Numbered from the stretch's first letter, positions 24,938 to 33,937 are shown. The stretch is DNA of 51,940 nucleotides from Mycobacterium sp. MBM (GCA_021648845.1 JAKJHY010000034.1:1-51940), one strand, 5' to 3'. Made by a program: numbers and translations. The notes: generated from the sequence alone by a model not told the origin.

Positions 24938-26561
24938 CCAGTCGCACGATATCGTCGCCGATCGCCAGCACCGGCGCGCGGTGCCCGATCACCAGGACGG
25001 TGGCACCGGCCCGGGCCCGTGCCGAGATCGAGTCCAGCACCCGCGCTTCGGTCGCCCCGTCGAGGTGGGCGGTCGGCTCGTCGAGCAGCAGCACCGGCGC
25101 GGGGGAGCCCAGCGTCCGCGCCAACCCCAGACGTTGGCGCTGCCCGAGCGACAAGCCCGTCCCGTCACGCCCGATGACCTCGTCCAGACCGCCGGGCAGG
25201 GTGGCCAACACATCGTCGAATCCCGCGGCGCGACAGGCTTCGTCGAGGTCGGTCAGTGGACCGTACAGCAGAAGGTTGCTGCGCACCGTGCCCGGCAGCA
25301 GCGCGGGGCGTTGCGGCAGCCACGCGATGCAACCCCACCACTGGGTGGTGTCGATATCGGCGATATCGACACCGTTGATCAGTACCCGGCCCGCGGTCGG
25401 CTCGGTCAATCCCAGGATTGCGGTAACCGCGGTGCTCTTGCCGACGCCGTTGGGCCCGGTGAGCACGGTGACGCGGCCGGGGGAGATGGTGGCGCTCAGG
25501 GCGTCCGGGGCCGGGCCGTCGCGTCCGGCCACGGTCAGCTCGTCTAACCGGATCTCGATCCGGTCCGCGGCGGGCGGTCGGGTTCCGGTCGGCCGCTGCG
25601 GCTGGGCGGCGATCAACGCCGCGGCCGCCTCGGCGGCCGCCTTCCCGTCCTGGGCGGCGTGAAATTGCACGCCGACCCGGCGCAGCGGCCAGAACACCTC
25701 CGGTGCCAGCAGCAGCGCCGTCAGGGCCGCGACGAGCGTCATCTCCCCGAACACCAACCGCAGGCCGACGTTGACCGCGACGAGTGCGACTCCCAGGGTG
25801 GCGATCAATTCGAGCACGGCCGCCGACAGGAAGGCGATGCGCAACGTCTGCATGGCCGAACGTCGGTGTGCGGCGCTCAGTTCGTCGATGCGATGGGCGG
25901 GCCCGGCCGCCCGCCCCACCGCCCGCAGGGTCGGGATCCCGGCGACCAGATCGAGCAGTCGGGACTGCAAGGTGGTCATCGCGGTCAGCGCCGCCGCGGA
26001 TCGCTCGGCGGTCAAACGTCCGATGAGCACCATGAACAACGGAATGAGCGGCAGCGCCACCGCCACCACGGCGGCGGCCTGCAGATCGGTTGCGGCGAGC
26101 ACCACAACCGTTGCCGGGGTGAGCATTGCGGCCAGAATGGCCGCGGGCAGATAGCCGGTGAAGTACGGTCGCAGCCCGTCCAGTCCGCGGGTCACCACCA
26201 CGGTGGCCTCGTCGTGGACCTGCTGCAGCCGCCGTGGGGGCAGCGCGGTCACCGACCGCAGGACCTCGGCGGACAGGTCACCGATCATCGCGGTCGCGGC
26301 CCGCTGGCTCAGACCGGCTTGCAGGCGTTGAGCTGCCACCCGCGCCACCCAGATGCCGGCGAGGATCGTCAGGTCGGTGGCCCAATACTGCACCGTGCGG
26401 GTCGCCGGATCGGTGATGATCCCGGCGACCAGGTGCGCCAGCACGCAGGCTCCGGCCACCGTCGCAGCGGCGATCACCGCACCGAAGAGCACCGCGGTCG
26501 CCAGGTAGCGGCGCATGCCGGAGATTTTGTGCAGGCGCGAGGAGGGGCGCTCGGGCGTCAC
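24912..26561 (-). CDS. cydD: Cytochrome bd assembly ABC exporter subunit CydD
   Basis: 549 residues with six membrane spans (first around 'RYLATAVLFGAVIAAATVAGACVL') and an ATPase domain carrying GPNGVGKST, LSLGQRQRLGLARTL and VLLLDEPTAHLD. It pairs with CydC in the plasma membrane. I placed the start at the GTG at 26561 because it overlaps the cydB stop as GTGA, the same coupling seen elsewhere in this window; the frame stays open 69 bases further up inside cydB. The downstream overlap with cydC suggests the two halves are made in equal amounts. Confidence 0.9.
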   Translation of the reverse strand: MTPERPSSRLHKISGMRRYLATAVLFGAVIAAATVAGACVLAHLVAGIITDPATRTVQYWATDLTILAGIWVARVAAQRLQAGLSQRAATAMIGDLSAEVLRSVTALPPRRLQQVHDEATVVVTRGLDGLRPYFTGYLPAAILAAMLTPATVVVLAATDLQAAAVVAVALPLIPLFMVLIGRLTAERSAAALTAMTTLQSRLLDLVAGIPTLRAVGRAAGPAHRIDELSAAHRRSAMQTLRIAFLSAAVLELIATLGVALVAVNVGLRLVFGEMTLVAALTALLLAPEVFWPLRRVGVQFHAAQDGKAAAEAAAALIAAQPQRPTGTRPPAADRIEIRLDELTVAGRDGPAPDALSATISPGRVTVLTGPNGVGKSTAVTAILGLTEPTAGRVLINGVDIADIDTTQWWGCIAWLPQRPALLPGTVRSNLLLYGPLTDLDEACRAAGFDDVLATLPGGLDEVIGRDGTGLSLGQRQRLGLARTLGSPAPVLLLDEPTAHLDGATEARVLDSISARARAGATVLVIGHRAPVLAIGDDIVRLGEACCARQ

Positions 26562-27628
26562 GGTATCCGTGGGGACAGGCCAACGGGGTCGGGTATCCGT
26601 TCGGCCGAGATGCGTTGCCGGAACACCCAATAGGTCCAGCCCTGGTAGACGAGCACCAGCGGGGTCACCAGCACCGCAGCCCAGGTCATGATCTTCAACG
26701 TGTACGGCGACGACGAGGCGTTGTAGATCGTCAGGCTCCAGGCCGGATCGAGCGTGGACGGGATGAGGTTGGGATACAGGCAGCCGAAGATCAGTACCAC
26801 CACGGCGACGACCACGGCCGCGGTCGAGGTGAATGCCAGGCCGTCACCGCCGTCGGTGTACACCAGCATGACCACGCTCAACTGGCAGACCACCGCGAAC
26901 CCGAGGACCAGCCAGGTCCAGTCGTTGCCGTAGGCCAGTTGTGTCCACAGCCCGAAGGCAAGCAGTGCCGCGGTCACCGGCAGTGCCAGCCGGCGGGAGT
27001 AGCGGCGCGCATCGGCGCGCACCGCGCCTTCGGTTTTCAGTGTCACGAACACCGCTCCGTGCAGCAGGAACAACCCGCACGTCGATATTCCGCCCAGCAG
27101 CGTGTACGGATTGAGCACATCGCCGAAGCGCAGCGCGATCTGGTGGTCTGCATCCACCGGAAGGCCGCGCAGCAGTGCGGCGAAGGTCACGCCCCACAGC
27201 ACCGCCGGTACCCATGACCCGACCGCGATCGCGATATCGGCTCGCCGCCGCCAGATCGGGTCGTCGACCTTGCCCCGCCATTCGATGGCGCAGATCCGCA
27301 CGATCATCGCCATCAGGATGGCAAACAGCGGCAGGTAGAGGCCGGAGAACAGGGTGGCGTACATCCCGGGGAACGCCGCGAACATGGCGCCGCCCGCGGT
27401 GATCAGCCAGACCTCGTTGCCGTCCCACACGGGGCCGATGGTGTTCAGTACGGCGCGCCGGTGCTTCTCCGGGTCGCGCGGTGCTTGTCCCGTCGTGTCA
27501 CCGGCGCGCGCGGCGCTCCGTCCAAAGGGCGCCATCAGCATTCCGACGCCGAAGTCGAAACCCTCCAGCACCAGGAAGCCGACGAACAGCACGGCGAGCG
27601 TGACGAACCAGAAGATCTGAAGATTCAT
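26558..27628 (-). CDS. cydB: Cytochrome bd menaquinol oxidase subunit II
   Basis: 356 residues, about eight membrane spans, beginning MNLQIFWFVTLAVLFVGFLVLEGFDFGVGM, with 'GFDFG' and 'GNEVWL' motifs typical of CydB. It is the structural partner of CydA in the bd-type terminal oxidase that reduces oxygen at low tension and resists nitric oxide and bc1 inhibitors. The ATG at 27628 has a strong AGGAGG 5-6 bases upstream. A further 105 bases are open in frame but lie across the cydA end and are Arg/Ser-rich, so they are non-coding. The cydA stop is 10 bases away. Confidence 0.96.
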   Translation of the reverse strand: MNLQIFWFVTLAVLFVGFLVLEGFDFGVGMLMAPFGRSAARAGDTTGQAPRDPEKHRRAVLNTIGPVWDGNEVWLITAGGAMFAAFPGMYATLFSGLYLPLFAILMAMIVRICAIEWRGKVDDPIWRRRADIAIAVGSWVPAVLWGVTFAALLRGLPVDADHQIALRFGDVLNPYTLLGGISTCGLFLLHGAVFVTLKTEGAVRADARRYSRRLALPVTAALLAFGLWTQLAYGNDWTWLVLGFAVVCQLSVVMLVYTDGGDGLAFTSTAAVVVAVVVLIFGCLYPNLIPSTLDPAWSLTIYNASSSPYTLKIMTWAAVLVTPLVLVYQGWTYWVFRQRISAERIPDPVGLSPRIP

Positions 27629-27638
27629 GGTGCGCCTC

Positions 27639-29087
27639 CTAGTACGCGAACGAGAGCGGAGCGACCTCGTCCTCGCCGGGCGGGCTCGGTGGGATCGGTT
27701 CGGTGTCGTGCTCGAGCGGGCCCTCCACGACATAACGGCGGATCAGCCAGAACCAGATCACCGCCAGTACCGCATAGATTGCCGTGAACAGGATCAGCGA
27801 GGTCGCCACCATGGCGGCCGAATGGTTCGAGACACCCTGGGAGACGGTCAGTCGCAGCACCGGATCGCCGGTCGGGTTGGGCGCGACCACCCAGGGTTGG
27901 CGGCCCATTTCGGTGAACACCCAGCCGGCGCTGTTGGCCAGGAATGGTGTCGGCAGCGTCACCAGCGCGAACACCGCGAACCAGCGTTGCCGCGGTATCC
28001 GGCCCCCACGGGTGAGCCAGAGCGCGGTGATGGCGAAAAGCATTGGCACCGCGAGGAATCCGATCATTGCGCGGAACGACCAGTAGGTGACGAACAGGTT
28101 CGGACGGTAGTCACCGGGTCCGAATTTCTGCTCGTAGGCGGCCTGCAGGTCCTGTACCCCCTGTAGTTCGACGCCGCTGAACTTTCCTTCGGCCAAGAAC
28201 GGGAGGACGTAGGGGACTTCGATCAGGTGGGTGACACTGTCGCAGTTGTTGTGTGTGCCGACGGTGAGGATGGAGAAGTTGGGGTCGACCTCGGTGTGGC
28301 ACAACGATTCGGCGGACGCCATCTTCATGGGCTGTTGCTGGAACATCAACTTGCCCTGGACATCGCCGGTGAACGTCAGTGCCGCCGCGGAGGCGAACGC
28401 CACCAGGCAACCCAGGATGGCCGCGGGGCGGTGCATGCTGCGGGCATCGGGGTTGTCGGGGTCGCGGACCATCCACCATGCGCAGATTCCTGCGACGAAT
28501 GTTCCTGCCACCAGGAAGGAACCCGCCACCGCGTGCGGGAAGGCAGCCAGCGCAGTGTTGTTGGTGAACAGCTCGACGATGCTGGTCAGCTCGGCGCGGC
28601 CGGTCTCGGGGTTGTAGCGTGCGCCGACCGGGTGCTGCATGAACGAGTTCGCCGCGATGATGAAGAAGGCCGAGGCGTTGACGGCGATGGCGACGATCCA
28701 GATGCAGGCCAGGTGTACCAACTTGGGCAGGCGGGTCCAGCCGAAGATCCACAGGCCCAGGAAGGTCGATTCGAAGAAGAACGCGACTAGGCCCTCCATG
28801 GCCAGGGGTGCGCCGAAGACGTCACCGACGAATCGGGAGTACTCGCTCCAGTTCATGCCGAACTGGAATTCCTGGACGATACCGGTCGCGACGCCGAGCG
28901 CGAAGTTGATCAGGAAGAGCTTGCCGAAGAACCGGGTCAGCCGGTACCAGGCGGTGTTGTCGGTGATCACCCACAGCGTCTGGAACACCGCGATCAGCGG
29001 TGCCAGGCCGATCGTGAGCGGCACGAAGATGAAGTGGTAGACGGTGGTGATGCCGAACTGCCACCGTGCGACGTCGAGCGCTTCCAT
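27639..29087 (-). CDS. cydA: Cytochrome bd menaquinol oxidase subunit I
   Basis: 482 residues. The heme ligands are in place: His18 (TVYHFIFVPLT), His185 (AAFPHAV) and a Met at 394 just before GRQPW, matching E. coli His19, His186 and Met393. The quinol-binding loop is of the short type usual in actinobacteria. The enzyme oxidises menaquinol and reduces oxygen to water without pumping protons. I chose the ATG at 29087; TTG and GTG codons 9 and 6 bases upstream are open in frame but would shift the heme histidine away from the family position. The 101-base region upstream holds a candidate -10 under a near-perfect dyad and a leader hairpin. Confidence 0.96.
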   Translation of the reverse strand: MEALDVARWQFGITTVYHFIFVPLTIGLAPLIAVFQTLWVITDNTAWYRLTRFFGKLFLINFALGVATGIVQEFQFGMNWSEYSRFVGDVFGAPLAMEGLVAFFFESTFLGLWIFGWTRLPKLVHLACIWIVAIAVNASAFFIIAANSFMQHPVGARYNPETGRAELTSIVELFTNNTALAAFPHAVAGSFLVAGTFVAGICAWWMVRDPDNPDARSMHRPAAILGCLVAFASAAALTFTGDVQGKLMFQQQPMKMASAESLCHTEVDPNFSILTVGTHNNCDSVTHLIEVPYVLPFLAEGKFSGVELQGVQDLQAAYEQKFGPGDYRPNLFVTYWSFRAMIGFLAVPMLFAITALWLTRGGRIPRQRWFAVFALVTLPTPFLANSAGWVFTEMGRQPWVVAPNPTGDPVLRLTVSQGVSNHSAAMVATSLILFTAIYAVLAVIWFWLIRRYVVEGPLEHDTEPIPPSPPGEDEVAPLSFAY

Positions 29088-29110
29088 GTGCACCAACTTC
29101 TCGGCTGTGG

Positions 29111-29148
29111 GTCGAGCCCCATCGCTCGACTACGACAAAGTGTAGTAG
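29111..29148 (-). promoter_or_regulatory. cydA promoter with BlaI-like operator and leader hairpin
   Basis: CTACGACAAAGTGTAGTAG (29130-29148, plus strand) is an 8-3-8 inverted repeat with one mismatch. It resembles operators of the BlaI/MecI family (TACTACA/TGTAGTA type). On the minus strand it contains TACACT (29144-29139), a TANNNT -10 placed for a start near 29132, so a bound protein would block the polymerase. Just downstream GTCGAG (29111-29116) and CTCGAC (29125-29130) form a perfect 6-bp hairpin in the predicted 5' leader. I see no CRP-type TGTGA-N6-TCACA site here. Confidence 0.5.
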
Positions 29149-29188
29149 ACCTCCTACGTGCCTGCCCAGCGATCGTGGCGCGGATTAC

Positions 29189-29809
29189 TCAGCTGGTCGG
29201 CGCGGCCTCCGAGGGCGCGGGCGGCTCGGTCGAGGGCGCCTGCGGTGCCGCGGGCGCGAGCTTCTTGGACGCCGACCGGACACCGAAGGCCGTGACGACC
29301 TCCATGACGCCGATGATGATCAGCGAGAATCCGGCGACCAAGGTCAGGGTGCCCAGCGACTCGAACGGTGCGGCCAGCACGATGATGCCGGCGATCAGGC
29401 TGATGACGCCGACGAAGATGTTCCACGCCCGACCGGGCAGCGTCGGGTCGCTGATCGCCGACATAGCCGTTGCCACCCCCCGGAAGACGAATCCGACACC
29501 GACCCAGATGGCCAGCAGCAATACCGCGTCGGTGATGCGAATGAGCGCGAGTGCGCCGAGCACGACCGATGCGGCACCGCTGATGAACAGCAGCACCCGG
29601 CCGCCGGTGGACACCTTGAGGCTGAAGGCCAGCACGATCTGCGAGATACCGGTGACCAGCAGGTAGGCCCCGAAGAAGATCGCGGCTACCAGAATGGTCT
29701 TGCCCGGCCATACGACCACGGCGACGCCGAGCGCGACAGCCAGGAGGCCCGACACCAGGGTCGCTTTCCACAGTTGCGGCAACAGGGTTGGGGGAGCGGC
29801 GGTTTGCAT
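29189..29809 (-). CDS. HdeD/DUF308-family membrane protein
   Basis: 206 residues, six membrane spans arranged as three hydrophobic hairpins, and a Pro/Ala-rich C-terminal tail ('APAAPQAPSTEPPAPSEAAPTS'). It matches the HdeD family (DUF308), named for an E. coli acid-resistance protein; its activity is unknown. In M. tuberculosis a protein of this kind (Rv1624c) also lies directly upstream of cydA. Here the stop is about 100 bases before the cydA start on the same strand, so it could be co-transcribed or share stress control. The ATG at 29809 is the first in-frame codon next to hydrophobic sequence; the 162 open bases upstream encode a non-family, Pro-rich stretch. Confidence 0.85.
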   Translation of the reverse strand: MQTAAPPTLLPQLWKATLVSGLLAVALGVAVVVWPGKTILVAAIFFGAYLLVTGISQIVLAFSLKVSTGGRVLLFISGAASVVLGALALIRITDAVLLLAIWVGVGFVFRGVATAMSAISDPTLPGRAWNIFVGVISLIAGIIVLAAPFESLGTLTLVAGFSLIIIGVMEVVTAFGVRSASKKLAPAAPQAPSTEPPAPSEAAPTS

Positions 29810-30129
29810 GGGGTGAGTGTCGCACAGGACCGGGGTGACCGGTCCGAAATCTGCACCGTCGGAGACGGCCGGAGACGCCGGTGGGGGCTCCAAACCGCGC
29901 ACGACAGTAGCCATGTGCGGGTGGGTGGTGCTGAATCCGCAGGCCCGCAGGGTGCGCCGCTGCGGCGGCAATTTGATGACGACTGCGGCGTTCTCCTGCT
30001 TCGACGTTACGGCTCCACTACTGTTCCGTTACCGGCGCTGCGCGCCGGGCCGTCGGTGGTTAACGTCCTTGGCTGGAGATGTCGACAGACGACACTGTGA
30101 CAACTCATAAAAGAAAGTAGAGGGATACC
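29810..30129. other. Intergenic region between hdeD-like gene and amino-acid transporter
   Basis: 320 bases without a credible gene. Near the hdeD-like start is a perfect 7-bp inverted repeat, GGACCGG (29827-29833) and CCGGTCC (29839-29845), a possible operator. Near the transporter lie a GlnR-like element (30006-30032) and a GC-rich hairpin CCGGCGC/GCGCCGG (30032-30048). AT-rich sequence before 30130 ('CATAAAAGAAAG') and a GAGGG ribosome site serve the transporter gene. Confidence 0.5.
30006..30032 (+). promoter_or_regulatory. Candidate GlnR box before the amino-acid transporter
   Basis: GTTAC (30006-30010), ACTAC (30017-30021) and GTTAC (30028-30032) recur every 11 bases, giving the AC-N9-AC-N9-AC spacing of actinobacterial GlnR sites (gTnAC-N6-GnAAC type). 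GlnR activates nitrogen-uptake genes when nitrogen is short, which suits a polar amino-acid transporter. The middle half-site is imperfect, so confidence is moderate. Confidence 0.45.
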
Positions 30130-31044
30130 GTGTTTGGTGGAATCCAGGACCGGACCAAGTTCTGGCGCGTCGCGGCCATCTTGGCCGCCTCCAGCGCCCT
30201 GGCGTTGTCCGGCTGTTCGAGTTCGGAGCCCAGCGGTGGCGAAGAATCGTCGACCGCGGCCGCGCCGGCCGACAAGGTGGAGGCGATCGCAAACACCGTC
30301 CCGGAGGCGATCAAGGCATCGGGCAAGCTGATCGTCGGGGTGAACATCCCTTACGCGCCCAACGAGTTCAAGGACGAGTCCGGCAAGATCGTCGGGTTCG
30401 ACGTCGATCTGATGAACGCCGTCGCAGGAACCCTCGGACTGACCCCGGAGTACCGCGAGTCCGACTTCGCGAAGATCATCCCGTCGATCCAGGGCGGCAC
30501 CTTCAATGTCGGCATGTCGTCCTTCACCGACAGTAAGGAACGCGAACAGCAGGTCGACTTCGTCACCTACTTCTCCGCGGGCACCCTGTGGGCGCAGCCG
30601 ACGGGCGGCACCATCGACCCGGAGAACGCCTGCGGTAAGAAGGTCGCGGTCCAGGCGACCACCGTGCAGGAGACCGACGAGCTGCCCGCGCGCAGCAAGA
30701 AGTGCACCGATGCGGGCCAGCCGGCCATCGAGATCCTGCCGTTCGACAGCCAGGACGCGGCCACCAACGCCGTCGTCCTGGGCCAGGCCGATGCGATGTC
30801 GGCGGATTCCCCGGTGACGCTGTACGCGATCAAGCAGACCAACGGCAAGCTCGAGCAGGCCGGTGAGACCTTCGATTCCGCGCCGTACGGCTGGCCGGTG
30901 GAGAAGGACTCGCCGCTGGCGCAGTCCCTGCTGCAGGCGTTGGAGCATCTGATCGAGACCGGCAAGTACCAGGAGATCGCCGCGAACTGGGGCCTCGAAG
31001 AAGGCATGATCGACAAGCCGGTCATCAACGGCGCGGTTTCCTAG
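30130..31044 (+). CDS. Polar amino-acid ABC transporter substrate-binding lipoprotein
   Basis: 304 residues. A lipoprotein signal ends in LALSGC (Cys28), so the mature protein is lipid-anchored outside the membrane. A Ser/Glu/Ala linker follows, then a type II periplasmic-binding domain (SBP_bac_3) from about residue 65 with 'VGFDVDLMNAVAGTLGL' and 'DFVTYFSAGTLWAQP'. It is the capture component for glutamine, glutamate or a similar polar amino acid; the exact ligand cannot be read. The GTG start at 30130 has GAGGG 6 bases upstream. Permease and ATPase genes follow at 15 bases and with an overlap, forming one operon that continues into a two-component system. Confidence 0.9.
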   Translation: MFGGIQDRTKFWRVAAILAASSALALSGCSSSEPSGGEESSTAAAPADKVEAIANTVPEAIKASGKLIVGVNIPYAPNEFKDESGKIVGFDVDLMNAVAGTLGLTPEYRESDFAKIIPSIQGGTFNVGMSSFTDSKEREQQVDFVTYFSAGTLWAQPTGGTIDPENACGKKVAVQATTVQETDELPARSKKCTDAGQPAIEILPFDSQDAATNAVVLGQADAMSADSPVTLYAIKQTNGKLEQAGETFDSAPYGWPVEKDSPLAQSLLQALEHLIETGKYQEIAANWGLEEGMIDKPVINGAVS

Positions 31045-31059
31045 AAGCACGCGACACCC

Positions 31060-32001
31060 ATGACTGATGCCGGTTCGCCGCCACCGTCCGATCCAGCGGA
31101 AGCCACCCCACCGCAAGCCATTGACGCGGTCCCGCTGCGCCATCCATGGCGGTGGGTGGCGGCGACCGTCATCATCGTGCTTGTCGGGCTCTTCCTGTAC
31201 GGCGCCGCCACCAATCCCGCCTACGGCTGGTCGACATTCGCCGAGTACCTGTTCAACGAGCGGATCCTGCTCGGCGTGTTCAACACCTTGCAGCTGACCG
31301 TGTACTCGATGGTCATCGGCGTCATCCTCGGCGTCATCCTCACGGTGATGCGGCTGTCGGCGAACCCGGTGCTCAGCTCCGTCGCGTGGGTGTTCCTCTG
31401 GATCTTCCGCGGCACCCCGGTGTACGTGCAGCTGGTGTTCTGGGGCCTGATGCCCACGATCTATCAGAAGATCCAGCTGGGCGTGCCGTTCGGCCCGAGC
31501 TTCTTCGAGTTCGATCTGCAGAGCCTGTCCTTCCCGTTCGCGCTCGCGGTCATCGGTCTGGCGCTCAACGAGGCCGCCTATATGGCCGAGATCGTGCGCG
31601 CCGGAATCATGTCGGTGCCCGAGGGACAGTTGGAAGCGTCCACGGCACTGGGCATGTCGTGGGGTATGGCGATGCGCCGCACCGTGCTGCCACAGGCGAT
31701 GCGGGTCATCATCCCGCCGACCGGCAACGAGTTGATCAGCCTGCTCAAGACGACGTCGTTGGTGACGGCGGTGCCCTATGCGCTGGATGTCTACGGCATC
31801 GCCACTCGTGAGATCGCGGCCCGCATCTTCGAACCGGTGCCGCTGCTGCTGGTGGCGGCGACCTGGTACCTGGTGATCACCAGCGTCCTGATGGTCGGCC
31901 AGTACTACCTGGAGCGCTACTTCTCCCGGGGCGCGTCGCGCAAGCTGACCGCCAAGCAACTCGAGGCGCTGGCCGACGCGCAGATGGGTACGTTGCCGTG
32001 A
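31060..32001 (+). CDS. Polar amino-acid ABC transporter permease
   Basis: 313 residues with an unusually long, Pro-rich cytoplasmic N-terminus (about 30 residues), one membrane span before the core, and the HisM/GlnP-type core of five spans. The EAA loop that contacts the ATPase is 'EGQLEASTALGMSWGMAMRRTVLPQAMRVIIPP'. Only one permease gene is present, so it must act as a homodimer. It starts 15 bases after the binding-protein gene, and its stop overlaps the ATPase start by 4 bases (GTGA). The extra N-terminal span is common in actinobacterial members. Function is certain at the family level. Confidence 0.92.
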   Translation: MTDAGSPPPSDPAEATPPQAIDAVPLRHPWRWVAATVIIVLVGLFLYGAATNPAYGWSTFAEYLFNERILLGVFNTLQLTVYSMVIGVILGVILTVMRLSANPVLSSVAWVFLWIFRGTPVYVQLVFWGLMPTIYQKIQLGVPFGPSFFEFDLQSLSFPFALAVIGLALNEAAYMAEIVRAGIMSVPEGQLEASTALGMSWGMAMRRTVLPQAMRVIIPPTGNELISLLKTTSLVTAVPYALDVYGIATREIAARIFEPVPLLLVAATWYLVITSVLMVGQYYLERYFSRGASRKLTAKQLEALADAQMGTLP

Positions 32002-32792
32002 CCGAATCATCTGCGACCGGGACCACGGCCGCTCAGCCCATGGTGAAGGCCGAACTGGTCTGCAAGGACTTCGGCGCGCTCAAGGTGCTCAAGGGCATCA
32101 CGCTGGAGGTGCAGCAGGGCCAGGTACTGGTCTTGGTGGGCCCCTCGGGTTCCGGTAAGTCCACATTTCTACGCTGTATCAACCATTTGGAGACCGTGAG
32201 CGCCGGCCGGCTCTATGTGGACGGCGCCCTGGTCGGGTACAACGAGCGCGGCGGAAAGCTCTACGAGATGAAACCGCGCGAGGTCGCCAAGCAGCGGCGT
32301 GACGTGGGCATGGTGTTCCAGCACTTCAATCTGTTCCCACATCGGACGGCGCTGGGCAACGTGATCGAGGCCCCCACCCAGGTCAAGCGGCTCGATAAGA
32401 AGCAGGTGACCGAGCGGGCGATGGATCTGCTCGATCAGGTCGGCCTGGCCGACAAGGCGACCGCGTATCCGGCGCAGTTGTCCGGCGGCCAGCAGCAGCG
32501 CGTCGCGATCGCGCGGGCGCTGGCCATGAGCCCCAAGCTGATGCTCTTCGACGAGCCCACCTCGGCGTTGGATCCGGAACTGGTCGGCGAGGTGCTGGCC
32601 GTGATGAAAAAGCTTGCCGCCGAGGGTATGACGATGGTGGTGGTGACCCACGAGATGGGTTTCGCGCGGGAGGTCGCCGACGAGCTGGTCTTCATGGACG
32701 GCGGCGTCGTCGTCGAACGCGGGGAGCCCACCGAACTCATGAGCAACCCGCAGCACGAGCGGACGAAGGCCTTTCTGTCCAAGGTCATGTAG
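31998..32792 (+). CDS. Polar amino-acid ABC transporter ATP-binding protein
   Basis: 264 residues, GlnQ-type ATPase with GPSGSGKST, LSGGQQQRVAIARAL, LMLFDEPTSALDPE and the switch His in VVTHEMGFARE. It drives uptake through the permease encoded just before. A 20-residue N-terminal extension rich in Thr and Ala precedes the domain, and an insertion near residue 75 ('NERGGKLYEMKPREVAKQ') is typical of one actinobacterial branch of GlnQ proteins. The GTG start overlaps the permease stop. The sensor kinase gene starts just 2 bases after its stop. Confidence 0.93.
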   Translation: MTESSATGTTAAQPMVKAELVCKDFGALKVLKGITLEVQQGQVLVLVGPSGSGKSTFLRCINHLETVSAGRLYVDGALVGYNERGGKLYEMKPREVAKQRRDVGMVFQHFNLFPHRTALGNVIEAPTQVKRLDKKQVTERAMDLLDQVGLADKATAYPAQLSGGQQQRVAIARALAMSPKLMLFDEPTSALDPELVGEVLAVMKKLAAEGMTMVVVTHEMGFAREVADELVFMDGGVVVERGEPTELMSNPQHERTKAFLSKVM

Positions 32793-32794
32793 GC

Positions 32795-33937
32795 ATGCCG
32801 GAGGCAGTGGACCCGGCGGCCCCGCTGTGGCGGGCCGCTCAGGTGTTCCGCCTGCTCAGCTGGGGCTACGCGTTGTATTTCCAGGTGTCCAAGAATGCCG
32901 AACTGGAGCACCCGGGCTGGGGCTGGGTGCTGTTCGGGGTGTTGACCGCATGCACGGTGGCGTGTGGGGCGGGCTATCTGCAGGGTTTCGGGCGCCGCCG
33001 GGGATGGGTGGCGGCCGAGGCCGTCGCGGTGCTCGTGCTGATGGCCGCAACGGCCCTCGTCGCGTCGGAGCAGTGGGTGTTGGCCAACCAATCGCTGCCG
33101 ACCACGCTGTGGGCGACGAATGCGGTGGTGTCGGCGGCGATCCTGGCCGGCCCGGTGGCCGGTATGGGTATGGGCCTGGCGGTGATGGCCACCGCCGCCG
33201 CGCTCAAGGGCGCCATCGCCGTCGACCTGGTGCGCAGCCCGACGATCCTGATCGAGCTGAGCGTCGGCTTGGCGATCGGGATGGCCGCGACGACGGCTCG
33301 CCGTGCGCACGGCGAGGTGCAGAGGGCGGCGCGTCTGGGAGCCGCGCTGGCCGAGCGGGAACGGCTGTCCCGCCATGTGCACGACGGTGTGCTGCAGGTG
33401 CTGGCGATGGTGGCCCGGCGGGGTCGCGAGATCGGAGGCGAGACAGCGCAATTGGCCGAGGTGGCCAGTGAACAGGAGCGTGCGCTGCGTCGGCTGCTCA
33501 GCGCCGTCGACAGTGAACCGGAGGCCGCTGCCGACGCCGACAGCGATCTCGGGTTGTTGCTGCGCCGCCACGCCACCGACCGGGTGTCGGTGAGCGTGCC
33601 CGCGGCCGCGGTGCGCCTCGATCCGCGGGTGGCCGCCGAGGTGGAGGCGGCGGTGATCAACGCCCTGACCAACGTCGAACGCCATGCCGGACCCGACGCG
33701 CGCGCGTACGTGCTGCTGGAGGATCTCGGCAGCGAGGTGATCATCAGCATCCGTGATGACGGGCCGGGGATCCCGGCGGGCAGACTCGAGGCGGCGGTCG
33801 ACGAGGGACGAGTGGGTGTGAGCAAATCGATCAGGGGAAGACTGGCGGCGCTGGGCGGGCGGGCGGAACTGACCGCCCCGGTCGGCGGCGGCACCGAGTG
33901 GGAGTTCACCGTGCCCCGAGCGGGGGACCGGTCGTGA
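32795..33937 (+). CDS. MacS-family sensor histidine kinase
   Basis: 380 residues. Five or six hydrophobic spans fill residues 15-165 with almost no extracellular loop, as in MacS-type 'intramembrane-sensing' kinases. Then come a HisKA_3 domain with His196 (RHVHDGVLQ) and an ATPase domain with N-box 'EAAVINALTNVERHA' and G-box DDGPGIP. It should autophosphorylate and pass phosphate to the response regulator whose GTG overlaps its stop (GTGA). It starts 2 bases after the transporter ATPase, so transport and sensing genes form one transcript. The stimulus is unknown; proximity suggests it may follow envelope or nutrient state, which is inference. Confidence 0.9.
   Translation: MPEAVDPAAPLWRAAQVFRLLSWGYALYFQVSKNAELEHPGWGWVLFGVLTACTVACGAGYLQGFGRRRGWVAAEAVAVLVLMAATALVASEQWVLANQSLPTTLWATNAVVSAAILAGPVAGMGMGLAVMATAAALKGAIAVDLVRSPTILIELSVGLAIGMAATTARRAHGEVQRAARLGAALAERERLSRHVHDGVLQVLAMVARRGREIGGETAQLAEVASEQERALRRLLSAVDSEPEAAADADSDLGLLLRRHATDRVSVSVPAAAVRLDPRVAAEVEAAVINALTNVERHAGPDARAYVLLEDLGSEVIISIRDDGPGIPAGRLEAAVDEGRVGVSKSIRGRLAALGGRAELTAPVGGGTEWEFTVPRAGDRS

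Noticed and set aside
29088..29188. CRP site upstream of cydA
   Set aside because: I looked for TGTGA-N6-TCACA and found none in the 101 bases.
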